From Fischerella sp. CENA71 (GTDB lineage Bacteria; Cyanobacteriota; Cyanobacteriia; Cyanobacteriales; Nostocaceae), in assembly GCA_024239075.1 (NCBI GenBank), contig JANBVI010000027.1:186001-250000 (forward strand): 64,000 nt of DNA. Reading direction: 5' to 3'. Shown one piece after another: positions 19,955 to 28,457 of the stretch (its first letter is position 1; each line of letters starts with the position of its first letter). The notes below the pieces were generated by a model, which was not told where the DNA came from, searched no databases, and was given only the letters and a program-made list of their open reading frames with translations. The position numbers were made by a program, and so were the translations under genes.

Positions 19955-20665
19955 ATGGTAGCTAGAAATGAGGGGAATTTAATTTTTTTAACGCTGTATG
20001 TTATTGGCGTAGCTTATACCTTTACGAAGATGATTGAGTCCATCGACGACAAAATTAAATTTATTTATGAAAAAAAAAATGTCGATGATCAACTCAAAGA
20101 CAAAAATCTCCAAGATGATATCGGCATATCCTTTAAACTTAACCCTTCATATTTTATTGATGAATTGAAGGAATTATCTGTAAGTATTGAGAATAAATCA
20201 CAAAACCTAGCTTTATATGTAGACTGGGACAACTGCTCTTTAGTAGTTGAATATAGCAAACAATCGCGGCGAGTAATTCGCAAATCACCAGATTTGACAC
20301 GTGATCTTGCTGTACCGCAAAGTCCTAGCTTAATTGCTCCTACCAAAACTCTTTCAGCAGCAGTGGCCGCTGAAGATGTTTTTAAGTTGGATGAGTTAAC
20401 AAAAACATATCAAGTTAATACACCTTTGATTAATATCAGTGCGCTAGAAAAAAGTCCTGTGAAAGCCCAAAGAAAATTATTTCAAGCTTTTATAGATAGA
20501 AAACAAGAATTACAATTTTCCTTGCAGCTAGTATTGAGAATCTCCGAATTGCGGGTTGGTTTAGTTCCAGGTGAGAATAAACCTACCATGTGTATTGTCG
20601 ATTGTCCTTTTACAATCAAAAAATTGCCTTGGTATTACGCAATGCCTTGGAATAAAAGGCGTTAA
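19955..20665 (+). CDS. Hypothetical protein with N-terminal hydrophobic segment
   Basis: 236 residues, preceded by a good ribosome binding site (aggag). Residues 9-27 (LIFLTLYVIGVAYTFTKMI) are a likely membrane anchor or signal; then a charged stretch (DDKIKFIYEKKNVDDQ) and a mixed alpha/beta domain that starts DDIGISFKLNPSYFIDEL and contains LALYVDWDNCSLVVEYSKQSRR. Family not recognised. The order anchor plus soluble domain suggests a membrane-attached cytoplasmic or periplasmic protein. It lies between corA and rnpB; no functional link is apparent. Confidence 0.75.
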   Translation: MVARNEGNLIFLTLYVIGVAYTFTKMIESIDDKIKFIYEKKNVDDQLKDKNLQDDIGISFKLNPSYFIDELKELSVSIENKSQNLALYVDWDNCSLVVEYSKQSRRVIRKSPDLTRDLAVPQSPSLIAPTKTLSAAVAAEDVFKLDELTKTYQVNTPLINISALEKSPVKAQRKLFQAFIDRKQELQFSLQLVLRISELRVGLVPGENKPTMCIVDCPFTIKKLPWYYAMPWNKRR

Positions 20666-20733
20666 TTTCTTAAATAATTGGGAATTCAACCCTAGAAATA
20701 ACAGAAGACAGTCAATCAAGATTAAACTAAATA

Positions 20734-21170
20734 TTGGGAAAGAGTAGGCGTAGGCGGTTGCAGATTAGTCAATGTGTGGCTAGTTTGAGGAAAGTCCGGG
20801 CTTCCGAAAGACCAAACTTGCTGGGTAACGCCCAGTGCGAGCGATCGCGAGGATAGTGCCACAGAAAAATACCGCTAATTAGTCATTTGTCAATAGTAAT
20901 TAGTCATTTGTAAAAAACAAAGGACTAATGACAAATAACAAAGGACAAAATTAGTAAGGGTGCAAAGGTGTGGTAAGAGCGCACCAGCAACATCGAGAGG
21001 TGTTGGCTCGGTAAACCCCGGTTGGAAGCAAGGCGAATGGAACTATGGTTGGTCTTTTACCAGTTCCACAGAAAGAGCCGCTAGAGGCGTCTGGTAACAG
21101 TCGTCCCAGATAGATAACCGCCCTCTTGATTTAAGAGAACAGAACCCGGCTTACTACCAACTCTTTCCCA
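20734..21170 (+). ncRNA. rnpB: RNase P RNA (M1 RNA, bacterial type A)
   Basis: Catalytic RNA of RNase P, which matures tRNA 5' ends. Conserved blocks: the 5' end gaggaaagtccgggc, the ggtaagagcgcaccagc block with tgttggctcggtaaacccc, and the 3' block agataaccgccc...acagaacccggctta. The outer stem P1 is formed by ttgggaaagagt and actctttcccaa. Between about 20880 and 20952 the RNA carries short tandem repeats (tagtcatttgt, acaaaggac) at the place of the variable P12 arm, as known for heterocystous cyanobacteria. Ends are set from P1 and may be off by a few bases. Confidence 0.95.
20880..20952 (+). repeat. Short tandem repeats inside rnpB
   Basis: attagtcatttgtc / aattagtcatttgt on one side and acaaaggactaatgacaaataacaaaggac on the other; the two halves are complementary, so the repeat forms an extended hairpin in the P12 region of the RNA. 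Confidence 0.85.
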
Positions 21171-21172
21171 AG

Positions 21173-21215
21173 ATGGAATGATAGCAATTACAAGCTACAT
21201 TCCATTCTTTTTTTT
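21173..21215 (+). terminator. Terminator of rnpB
   Basis: Perfect 8-bp stem ATGGAATG (21173-21180) / CATTCCAT (21198-21205), followed by tctttttttt. Confidence 0.92.
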
Positions 21216-21627
21216 GTTGATACGTGCTACTAAAAACAACGAATGGTTAGCAGATGAATCTTCTAGAAGATATCAACAGAAGCTTCTAGATTTGTGGAGT
21301 GTAAAACTCATGCTTGAGCAGTGTCAACGATTACTAGCTAGGTAGAAACTGATTATAAAACATAGTAGTAGTCAATAAGTAATTATGCCCCTCGATCTAC
21401 AGGGGTTATTTATCGTGAAATTTTCCCAATATACAGAGATAATGAACCTATATGAAGTCAAATAAAGCTATATATTTTAAAGACCGTATACACTAAAGTT
21501 GTACGTCAATTGTACAAAAACGCGACTAATAATGATTGACCTATACTTTTTCGAGAGTATAAGGTTGTAGATTCCACAGGTGTAACAGCACTCAATCTGG
21601 GACGTACTATGATACCTGTGCCTGATG
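21216..21627. other. Gene-free gap between rnpB and rnc
   Basis: About 410 bases, AT-rich, with many stops in all frames. Contains paired ttctaga-type short repeats near 21260-21295. No gene or RNA recognised; the rnc promoter is expected here. Confidence 0.4.
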
Positions 21628-21686
21628 AATCCAAAATCGTTCGACTGAGCGCTCACGACGAAATCCAAAATCTAAAATCTAAAATC
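21628..21686 (+). repeat. 'ccaaaatctaaaatc / cgctcacgacgaa' repeat abutting rnc
   Basis: aatccaaaatcgttcgactg agcgctcacgacgaaatcc followed by two taaaatc units; it ends 2 bases before the rnc ATG. The copy before rlmD (38295-38367) ends at exactly the same distance. Confidence 0.85.
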
Positions 21687-21688
21687 GG

Positions 21689-22408
21689 ATGACCCTCGCT
21701 TATCCACGCCGACAACGACAACTTGAAAGTCTAGTCAGAAAATTAGGTTTGGCAGTAGAAGGACCAATTAAATGGGATCTGTTGGACCTAGCACTGACTC
21801 ATCCTACCGTATCTGACTCAGCAAATTATGAACATTTGGAATTTGTTGGTGATGCTGTAGTGCGGTTGGTGGCAGCAATTGTGTTATGGGAAAATTATCC
21901 AAATTGTCCGGTAGGAGATTTTGCGGCAATTCGTTCGGTATTAGTGAGCGATCGCATTTTAGCCCAGTTAGCACGCTCTTACGGTTTTGAACTATATTTA
22001 CTTGTGGCTGGCAGTGCCACTGCTGATAAAGTTGGTCAACAGTCGAGATTAGCAGATGCCTTTGAAGCAGTTCTAGGAGCGCTTTACCTTAGTACTAACA
22101 ATCTTGATTTAATTCGTCCTTGGCTAGACCCTCACTTCAAAGAACTAGCAGCAGAAATCCGCCTTGATCCAGCCAGACTCAACTATAAAGCTGCTCTCCA
22201 AGAATGGACTCAAGCGCATTTTAAGGTTTTACCAGAATACCGAGTTGTAGAAATTAGTCAGCCTCATAATAATCAAGAACGTTTCATCGCTCAAGTGTGG
22301 CTACACGGACAAAAACTTGGTGAAGGTAAAGGACGTTCGATTAAAGCTGCCGAACAAGCCGCAGCAAAAGTTGCTTATTTAACTTTAAGTACACAGGAAG
22401 AACACTGA
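21689..22408 (+). CDS. rnc: Ribonuclease III
   Basis: 239-residue double-strand RNA endonuclease that processes rRNA precursors and structured mRNAs. RNase III signature HLEFVGDAVVRL with the catalytic Glu and Asp; second acidic site in ADAFEAVLGALYL; C-terminal double-strand RNA-binding domain from about residue 165 (NYKAALQEWTQAH ... GEGKGRSIKAAEQAAAKVAY). The repeat just upstream leaves no Shine-Dalgarno sequence. In cyanobacteria there are usually several RNase III paralogues, so this is one full-length member, not necessarily the only one. Confidence 0.95.
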   Translation: MTLAYPRRQRQLESLVRKLGLAVEGPIKWDLLDLALTHPTVSDSANYEHLEFVGDAVVRLVAAIVLWENYPNCPVGDFAAIRSVLVSDRILAQLARSYGFELYLLVAGSATADKVGQQSRLADAFEAVLGALYLSTNNLDLIRPWLDPHFKELAAEIRLDPARLNYKAALQEWTQAHFKVLPEYRVVEISQPHNNQERFIAQVWLHGQKLGEGKGRSIKAAEQAAAKVAYLTLSTQEEH

Positions 22409-22483
22409 ATTAGTTCATAGACAAAAGTTATGAGTTCAGGGTATTTAACAGTGACAACTGTTACAAATTCTACAGACGATTGA

Positions 22484-22566
22484 GTTGAGACATGAATAAT
22501 ATCGCGTCTCAACTCTTGACTCTTGTACAGACGCGATTAATCGCGTCTCTAATGACTAATGACTAA
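22484..22566 (+). repeat. 'agacgcgattaatcgcgtct' palindrome and taatgac tandem repeat
   Basis: A GTTGAGAC/GTCTCAAC pair (22484-22491 and 22505-22512), then a perfect 20-bp palindrome (22529-22548), then ctaatgactaatgactaatc, whose last atg is the start codon of the next gene at 22559. Confidence 0.75.
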
Positions 22567-23794
22567 TCAAATTAAAATCGCTGTCGTTGGAGTGGGGCGT
22601 TGGGGTGTACATTTGCTGCGGAATTTTCTGGAGCATCCCCAAGTTATAGTTGCAGCCGTGGTAGATCCAAATCCAGAGTGTTTAGCAAAGATAAAACGCC
22701 AATATTTTTCTAATAACACTACAAATAATCATGTCTTCTTTACAACTGAGTGGTCAGAAATTAAACAAATCATAGATTTAGATGCAGTAGTTATTGCTAC
22801 CCCTGCCAGCACACATTATTCCTTAATTACTGACGCCTTAAATTGGGGATACCATGTTTTAGCAGAAAAACCTTTAACTTTAGATCCAACAGAATGCCAT
22901 AAACTTTGCCAGCTAGCTGAAAAACAGCAACGGCAACTTATGGTTGATCATACTTATCTATTTCATCCAGCAGTGGAACGAGGGCAAACTGTTGTTCAAG
23001 CAGGAGAATTAGGAAATTTGCGCTACGGTTATGCTTGTCGTACTCATTTGGGACCAGTTCGCCAAGATGTTGATGCATTATGGGATTTAGCTATTCACGA
23101 TATTGCAATATTCAATGCTTGGTTAGGTCAACAACCAGTAAGTGTACAGGCTTCGGGTAGGGTGTGGCTACAAGGGGGACATGGGGACACGGAGGACACG
23201 GGGATACGGAGATATGGGGACACGGGGAATACAGATGAAATACTTTCCGCGTCACCACCTCTCTCACTCTCCGCGTCACCGCGTCTCCCAACGCCAGGTG
23301 CTACAACAGGGGGAACCCCCGCAACGCACTGGCTCCTCTCCGCGTCTTCTGAAACCGCGTCTTCTTTCACTTCATCAGGTTTAGCTGATCTAGTTTGGGT
23401 GACACTAACTTACGCTAATGGTTTTCAAGCTTATATTCATTTGTGTTGGCTCAATACTGATAAGCAGCGACGTTTAGTGGTTGTGGGTAGTCGAGGTAGT
23501 TTGATTTTTGATGAAATGTCAGCTATATCACCTTTAACGCTGTTGCATGGGGAGTTAGAAGTGCAAGGGAATAGTTATATTCCTATAAATCAAAGCCAAC
23601 AAGTGCTGCAAATTGAAAAAAATGAACCATTAAAACGAGTGTGCGATCGCTTTGTTAGCTGTGTCCACAATAATAGTCCTTGTCCAGTTTCATCTGGTTG
23701 GGTGGGGACACAGTTAGTAAATATTCTCGCTGCTCTGACACAATCGCTTAACCAGGGTGGCAAACCTGTTGTACTGAACACAAATCAGTACTGA
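22559..23794 (+). CDS. Gfo/Idh/MocA-family oxidoreductase with an in-frame repeat insertion
   Basis: 411-residue NAD(P)-dependent sugar-type oxidoreductase. N-terminal Rossmann domain with IAVVGVGRWGVHLLRNF, then VVIATPASTHY and the family lysine motif AEKPLTLD; the substrate domain includes HTYLFHPA and WDLAIHDIAIF. Around residues 205-271 (about 23172-23370) a foreign low-complexity block is spliced in, reading [13 protein letters not shown] and ending SASSETASSF; after it the normal sequence resumes with LVWVTLTYANGFQAYIH. The block is a copy of a repeat scattered between genes and also present in purL. The substrate is unknown. The 3' end overlaps the convergent sensor kinase gene by 47 bases. 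The start codon itself lies in a taatgac tandem repeat. Confidence 0.9.
   Translation: MTNQIKIAVVGVGRWGVHLLRNFLEHPQVIVAAVVDPNPECLAKIKRQYFSNNTTNNHVFFTTEWSEIKQIIDLDAVVIATPASTHYSLITDALNWGYHVLAEKPLTLDPTECHKLCQLAEKQQRQLMVDHTYLFHPAVERGQTVVQAGELGNLRYGYACRTHLGPVRQDVDALWDLAIHDIAIFNAWLGQQPVSVQASGRVWLQGGHGDTEDTGIRRYGDTGNTDEILSASPPLSLSASPRLPTPGATTGGTPATHWLLSASSETASSFTSSGLADLVWVTLTYANGFQAYIHLCWLNTDKQRRLVVVGSRGSLIFDEMSAISPLTLLHGELEVQGNSYIPINQSQQVLQIEKNEPLKRVCDRFVSCVHNNSPCPVSSGWVGTQLVNILAALTQSLNQGGKPVVLNTNQY
23172..23370 (+). repeat. GC-rich palindromic repeat inside the oxidoreductase CDS
   Basis: About 200 bases: ggggacacgg-type units, core ggggaatacagatgaaatac, then ccgcgtcacc units, an acgccaggtgctac...gcaacgcactggctcc block shared with 10515-10590, and tctccgcgtcttctgaaaccgcgt. 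The length keeps the reading frame open. Shares its core and its end with 35056-35178 in purL. Confidence 0.85.
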
Positions 23795-25724
23795 GTTCTG
23801 GTTTTTGGTTAACAGAGTTTAATTCTCCGACTTTCCCATTGTCCTCATTTTCTGTTGTCTCTTGGCGGGTATCTATCAAAGGTAAAATAATGCTCACTGT
23901 TGTACCTTGATTGATACCTCTACTTTCAAGGGTGATCCTACCTCCCATTAGTTCAATTAAGTTCCGTGAAATAGCTAGTCCCAGTCCAGTACCGCCAAAT
24001 TTGCGTGTACTACCATCATCCACCATGACAAATGGACGAAATAGCTTCTGTTGTTGGGTTGGATCAATCCCCACACCTGTGTCTTGAACACTAACAATTA
24101 CCTGGGATTTACTATCAATTTGTTGGATTTCTGTTGTGATTGTGATGCTACCTTCATCAGTAAATTTAGTGGCATTACCGATAATATTAATTAGTACCTG
24201 CTTTAATTTGGCTGGATCAGCATTCACCAAAATTAACTCACTCATCTGTTGAGGAATGTTTAACTGCAATCCTTTTTGTTGAATATTCACAGATTGCAAA
24301 TTAATGACCTCTTTGAGTAATTTTTGAAGATCAACTGGTTCTAAAGATACAGAAAGTTTACCAGCTTCTATTTTGGAAATATCAAGCAATTCATTAATGA
24401 TACCTAGTAGGTGAATAGCCGTTTCATCAGCACGCTTGAGGAACTCTAGCTCTTCTTCTCGGTTATCGCACAAGTCATCTCGAACTAGGCGAATACAGTT
24501 AATAATAATGTGTAATGGATTTCTCAATTCATGGGAAGTTGCTGCTAAAAATTGGCTTTTACTTTGGTTGGCGTTTTTCGCTTCTTTCCAAGCTATTTCT
24601 ACTTCTTCCGCCCAAGCTTTGAGGCGTTCTAGCATTTGATCTAGGGCTTGCGCTAGTTGATTGAATTCCCTGATTTTTAAATTGTGTGGGACTGGTACTG
24701 TGCTGTGGTAACTGTGGAGATTGAGAGCATAGTCACGCAATTCTTCAACCGGAAGTGCTAGACAACGAGCTAAATACAAAGATGCCAATACACTGGCAGC
24801 AATTAAGCCAACTGTCAAAACAACCAAAATTAGTTTGATTTGCCCTAAATCATACAAAGCATTATCTAAACCAGTAACTGCTAAAATCACCCATTTTTGT
24901 TGTTTTCCTTGGATGATTGGACTGTCAATAGCAGTGTAGCCAGCAAGTAATTCTTCTCCCTGTTTATCAAAAAATAGATGCAGAGTATCTTGCTTACCAG
25001 CAATAGCATTTCTCACTATCATTTGCAGACGTGAAGCATCTATGTGCTGGGCAATATTACTACCAATTCGACTGGCGATTGGATGTGCTAAAATTATGCC
25101 GTTTTCAGCAATAACAACTGTAGAGCCTGTTAGTAAACCTGGTTTATTCTTAATTTTTTCGCGTAACAATGCTGATTTGAAAACTAAGTTATAGCGCCAT
25201 TGACCAACCCGATCATAGACTGGCGCTGATAGTAATAATTTCAGTTTACTTTGTTCATCTCTATTACCAGTTGTGTTGAAATTTGATGGTAATAATACTT
25301 TGACTTCTAATCGGTTACTAGAAAAATCAGGATTGGATTGATTAAGAGGTTCCTCACCACACGTACTTGCACTTATTTGATCGCTATTAGAATCTACTAA
25401 TTGTATGCATTCGATTTGCCGTGCTTGCTGTTGTGCTAGTTGATTGATAAACTCTTCTTTTTGGGTAAGTGTACCTGATTGAATTACCTGTGTTTGAGTA
25501 GCTGTGAGTAAATTAGCTTTTAAAGCAGCGATCGCATCTGCAATTTTTTCTCCTTTGAGAACAGCACTTGCTGTTAAATTTTGACGAGCAGTTTCTAAAA
25601 GGCTATAACGTGCTTTTTGATAGGCAACTATTTCACCTATCAATAAAACAGGAACAGATAGAAGCAAAATCTTTGATACTAAAATCCGCCGAAAGGAGGA
25701 TTGACGCTGGTTAGCCATCGGCAT
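23748..25724 (-). CDS. Sensor histidine kinase with extracellular sensor domain
   Basis: About 658 residues from ATG 25724 (MPMANQRQSSF; 25718 is also possible, and a further upstream ATG at 25766 less likely). Order: first membrane helix (ILLLSVPVLLIGEIVAY), a periplasmic domain of about 260 residues resembling a Cache-type sensor, second membrane helix (LILVVLTVGLIAASVLASLY), HAMP linker, HisKA with phospho-accepting His in SHELRNPLH, and HATPase with N-box NIIGNATKF, DTGVGID and GTGLGLAI. It autophosphorylates in response to an unknown external signal. No response regulator is adjacent. The C-terminal tail overlaps the end of the oxidoreductase gene on the other strand. Confidence 0.93.
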   Translation of the reverse strand: MPMANQRQSSFRRILVSKILLLSVPVLLIGEIVAYQKARYSLLETARQNLTASAVLKGEKIADAIAALKANLLTATQTQVIQSGTLTQKEEFINQLAQQQARQIECIQLVDSNSDQISASTCGEEPLNQSNPDFSSNRLEVKVLLPSNFNTTGNRDEQSKLKLLLSAPVYDRVGQWRYNLVFKSALLREKIKNKPGLLTGSTVVIAENGIILAHPIASRIGSNIAQHIDASRLQMIVRNAIAGKQDTLHLFFDKQGEELLAGYTAIDSPIIQGKQQKWVILAVTGLDNALYDLGQIKLILVVLTVGLIAASVLASLYLARCLALPVEELRDYALNLHSYHSTVPVPHNLKIREFNQLAQALDQMLERLKAWAEEVEIAWKEAKNANQSKSQFLAATSHELRNPLHIIINCIRLVRDDLCDNREEELEFLKRADETAIHLLGIINELLDISKIEAGKLSVSLEPVDLQKLLKEVINLQSVNIQQKGLQLNIPQQMSELILVNADPAKLKQVLINIIGNATKFTDEGSITITTEIQQIDSKSQVIVSVQDTGVGIDPTQQQKLFRPFVMVDDGSTRKFGGTGLGLAISRNLIELMGGRITLESRGINQGTTVSIILPLIDTRQETTENEDNGKVGELNSVNQKPELSTDLCSVQQVCHPG

Positions 25725-26004
25725 TCTCACTTGGCATTTGCAAACCACAACAGCAACCAAATGCAATTAGATTAACTAATATTTTTAAACGATAAATATT
25801 GGTTGATGCCAAAAATTTTAAACCATTAGATAGCTGGATAGCAAAAAAATATATATTATACAAACCCTGAAAGCAACTAGTTCTAATTGCAACTTTGATG
25901 AGATGCAAATAAAGTTGTGAGATTACTTGTAAACAGGAGTTTGCCAGCATTATTTTTTTGAGAATCCCAAGTCAAAATATAGACAAAATATACAAATCAA
26001 AACA

Positions 26005-26691
26005 ATGGTGCAACATCGACCTTATACTACGGTGGTTTTAGCCATGAGTGCAGATGGCAAAATAGCTGATGTTACGCGATCGCCTGCTCGTTTTGGCTCT
26101 AAGAGTGATAAAGCACATCTGGAAAACAGAATTGCTGCTGCTGATGCAGTTTTATTTGGTGCTGGTACTCTGCGCGCCTACGGTACGACACTAACCGTAA
26201 CAAGTCCACAATTGCTGCAAAATCGGATACAAGGGGGCAAGCCCCTTCAACCAGTACATATTGTAACTACACACTCAGCTAACCTAAATCCGGAAATTCG
26301 CTTTTTTCAACAGCCTATTCAACGTTGGTTACTCACCACAAGCACAGGTGCGCTTTTTTGGCAGAAACGACCTGAATTTGAGCAGATTATGGTCTTTGAA
26401 ACAGAAGAGGGAAAAATTGATGTTGCGGCAGCTCTGGAGCATCTATCAAAATTGGGAATAGCACAATTAGCAATATTAGGTGGTGGTAAACTAGTCGCCT
26501 CAATGCTGGAATTAGATTTAATCGATGAACTTTGGCTGACTGTTTGTCCCTTGATTTTAGGTGGTGTTGCTGCGCCGACACCAGTTGAAGGTAAAGGATT
26601 TCTACCACAACTAGCTCCTCGTTTACAACTTATAGAAGTTAATAGGGTAGACCAAGAAGTTTTTCTTCATTATCGAATTGTTAATGATTAG
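26005..26691 (+). CDS. RibD C-terminal/dihydrofolate reductase-fold reductase
   Basis: 228-residue protein of the RibD_C family, which reduces the ribosyl group of pyrimidine intermediates in riboflavin synthesis with NADPH. It begins RPYTTVVLAMSADGKIAD, has FGAGTLRAYGTTL, LAILGGGKLVASML and DELWLTVCPLILGG, all family typical. The deaminase domain of bifunctional RibD is absent. A role as the separate reductase of riboflavin synthesis is plausible; other reductase roles in this family cannot be excluded. Followed by tandem repeats. Confidence 0.87.
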   Translation: MVQHRPYTTVVLAMSADGKIADVTRSPARFGSKSDKAHLENRIAAADAVLFGAGTLRAYGTTLTVTSPQLLQNRIQGGKPLQPVHIVTTHSANLNPEIRFFQQPIQRWLLTTSTGALFWQKRPEFEQIMVFETEEGKIDVAAALEHLSKLGIAQLAILGGGKLVASMLELDLIDELWLTVCPLILGGVAAPTPVEGKGFLPQLAPRLQLIEVNRVDQEVFLHYRIVND

Positions 26692-26752
26692 TCATTAGTC
26701 AATGGTCAATTGTTATTTGTCCCCCTTGTCCCCCCGATCCCCCACCATAATA
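26689..26752. repeat. tcattagtcaatggtcaatt / gtcccccttgtcc tandem repeats
   Basis: Short tandem repeat run directly after the reductase stop, then ccccct-rich units. Confidence 0.7.
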
Positions 26753-26790
26753 GGTAAAATGATTATTAACTTTTGTATCGGAAGCCCGCG

Positions 26791-27972
26791 ATGGTGGAAC
26801 AATTAAAACCTCGCTACTCTGTTGCTTGGATTAACAAAATTTCCGAAATTCCCCAATCAGCCTGGGATGCTTTAGCACTACCACTGACAACCCCGTTTTT
26901 AGAGTGGAATTGGCTGAACAATTTGGAAAATTCAGGTAGTGCTACAGCTAAAACAGGTTGGCTACCCAATCACCTAACTTTGTGGCGAGATAGGACGCTG
27001 GTTGCTGTTGCACCACTTTACTTGAAAGGACATAGTTATGGTGAATTTGTGTTTGATCATCAATGGGCTGATTTGGCGCAACGTATTGGTGTGGAATATT
27101 ATCCCAAAATGTTGGGAATGACACCGTTTACTCCTGCGGAAGGCTATCGATTTTTAATAGCGCCTGGAGAAGATGAAGATGAGATCACAGCAACTATGGT
27201 GCATGAAATTGATACTTTTTGCTCAAAACACCATATCTCTGGTTGTCATTTTCTGTATGTAGATCCCCAATGGCGTCCTGTTTTGGAACGCTGCGGTTTT
27301 ACTGCTTGGCTGCACCACAGCTATATTTGGGAAAATCTTGGCTTTCAAACTTTTGATGATTATTTGGCAGTATTTAATGCTAATCAGCGTCGTAATATTA
27401 AGCGCGAACGCAAAGCAGTAGAAAAAGCTGGTTTACGATTACAACCCTTGACTGGCGAAGAAATTCCCAAGTCTTTGTTTGGGTTAATGTATGAATTTTA
27501 TGCAGATACTTGCGATAAATTTGGCTGGTGGGGTAGCAAATATTTAACAAAGCGATTTTTTGAGCAGTTACACGAGAATTATCGCGATCGCGTTTTATTT
27601 TTCGCCGCATATAACGAACAAAATCAGCAGCAACCAATGGGAATGTCTTTTTGTTTATTCAAGGACGATAGAATGTATGGACGCTACTGGGGTAGTTTTC
27701 AAGAAATAGATTGTTTACATTTTGATGCTTGTTATTATGCCCCGATTGAATGGGCGATCGCTAACGGTATCCAAATCTTTGATCCCGGTGCAGGTGGACG
27801 CCATAAAAAACGTCGTGGTTTTCCTGCACAGCCTAATCACAGCTTACATCGTTTTTACAATAATCGTTTGCGAAAAATTTTGTGTTCTTATATTGATGAA
27901 GTAAATGAACTCGAACAGCAAGAAATTGAGACCATTAATGCTGAACTACCATTTTCTCAAAAAAATAATTGA
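26791..27972 (+). CDS. FemAB-like/GNAT-fold protein (DUF482-type)
   Basis: About 393 residues from ATG 26791, chosen because ggaag lies 6 bases upstream; the frame is open further up to a TTG at 26773. The sequence matches the peptidogalycan biosynthesis/FemAB-like N-acyltransferase family as I know it: SAWDALALPLTTPFLEWNWL, FDHQWADLAQRIGVEYYPKM, PFTPAEGYRFL, and C-terminal EWAIANGIQIFDPGAGGRHK followed by HSLHRFYNNRL. Double GNAT fold, substrate unknown. Genes of this family are widespread in Gram-negative bacteria; the often used name peptidoglycan-related transferase is not proven. Confidence 0.85.
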   Translation: MVEQLKPRYSVAWINKISEIPQSAWDALALPLTTPFLEWNWLNNLENSGSATAKTGWLPNHLTLWRDRTLVAVAPLYLKGHSYGEFVFDHQWADLAQRIGVEYYPKMLGMTPFTPAEGYRFLIAPGEDEDEITATMVHEIDTFCSKHHISGCHFLYVDPQWRPVLERCGFTAWLHHSYIWENLGFQTFDDYLAVFNANQRRNIKRERKAVEKAGLRLQPLTGEEIPKSLFGLMYEFYADTCDKFGWWGSKYLTKRFFEQLHENYRDRVLFFAAYNEQNQQQPMGMSFCLFKDDRMYGRYWGSFQEIDCLHFDACYYAPIEWAIANGIQIFDPGAGGRHKKRRGFPAQPNHSLHRFYNNRLRKILCSYIDEVNELEQQEIETINAELPFSQKNN

Positions 27973-28073
27973 GATTTTAAAATAGCTTTCACAAGAATAT
28001 TTCGAGGTAGATAAGAATTAAACTTGAGGAAGGATGAAAAATTCCTGAATCAAGTTTACGTTTTACGGTAAGT

Positions 28074-28457
28074 ATGGGTTTGAAGTTAGAAGATATAGCG
28101 CAAATAGATAATAAGCTTTCTCAGCGTCATATTGATCTTGATCCCGGTGGATATTTCATTATTTACTTAGAGCAAGAAACAGGGCTGATTTGTGCCAAGC
28201 ATTTTACAAATGTAATTGATGAGCATGGTTTAGCAGTAGATCCAGAAACAGGAAAAGTAATTCCTGCACGCGGAAAAGTAGCACGAACTCACACAACAGT
28301 ATTTACAGGTAGGACAGCAAAAGAATTATCTGTAGAAATATTTGAAAAAACAAAGCCCTGTCCCGTGACTCAGCTAGACCATGCAGCTTATTTAGGTCGA
28401 GAATTTGTTCGTGCTGAGATTGCTTTGGTGACAGGGCAAGAGTATGTTCAAGATTAG
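28074..28457 (+). CDS. DUF4346-type conserved cyanobacterial protein
   Basis: 127 residues. Recognisable conserved text: RHIDLDPGGYFIIYL, ICAKHFTNVIDEHGLAVDP, GKVARTHTTVFTGRTAKEL, LDHAAYLGREFVRAE. This resembles the DUF4346 family, found in nearly all cyanobacteria, sometimes fused to other domains; function unknown. Soluble, no membrane segment. Assignment to the DUF number is from memory. Confidence 0.8.
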   Translation: MGLKLEDIAQIDNKLSQRHIDLDPGGYFIIYLEQETGLICAKHFTNVIDEHGLAVDPETGKVIPARGKVARTHTTVFTGRTAKELSVEIFEKTKPCPVTQLDHAAYLGREFVRAEIALVTGQEYVQD

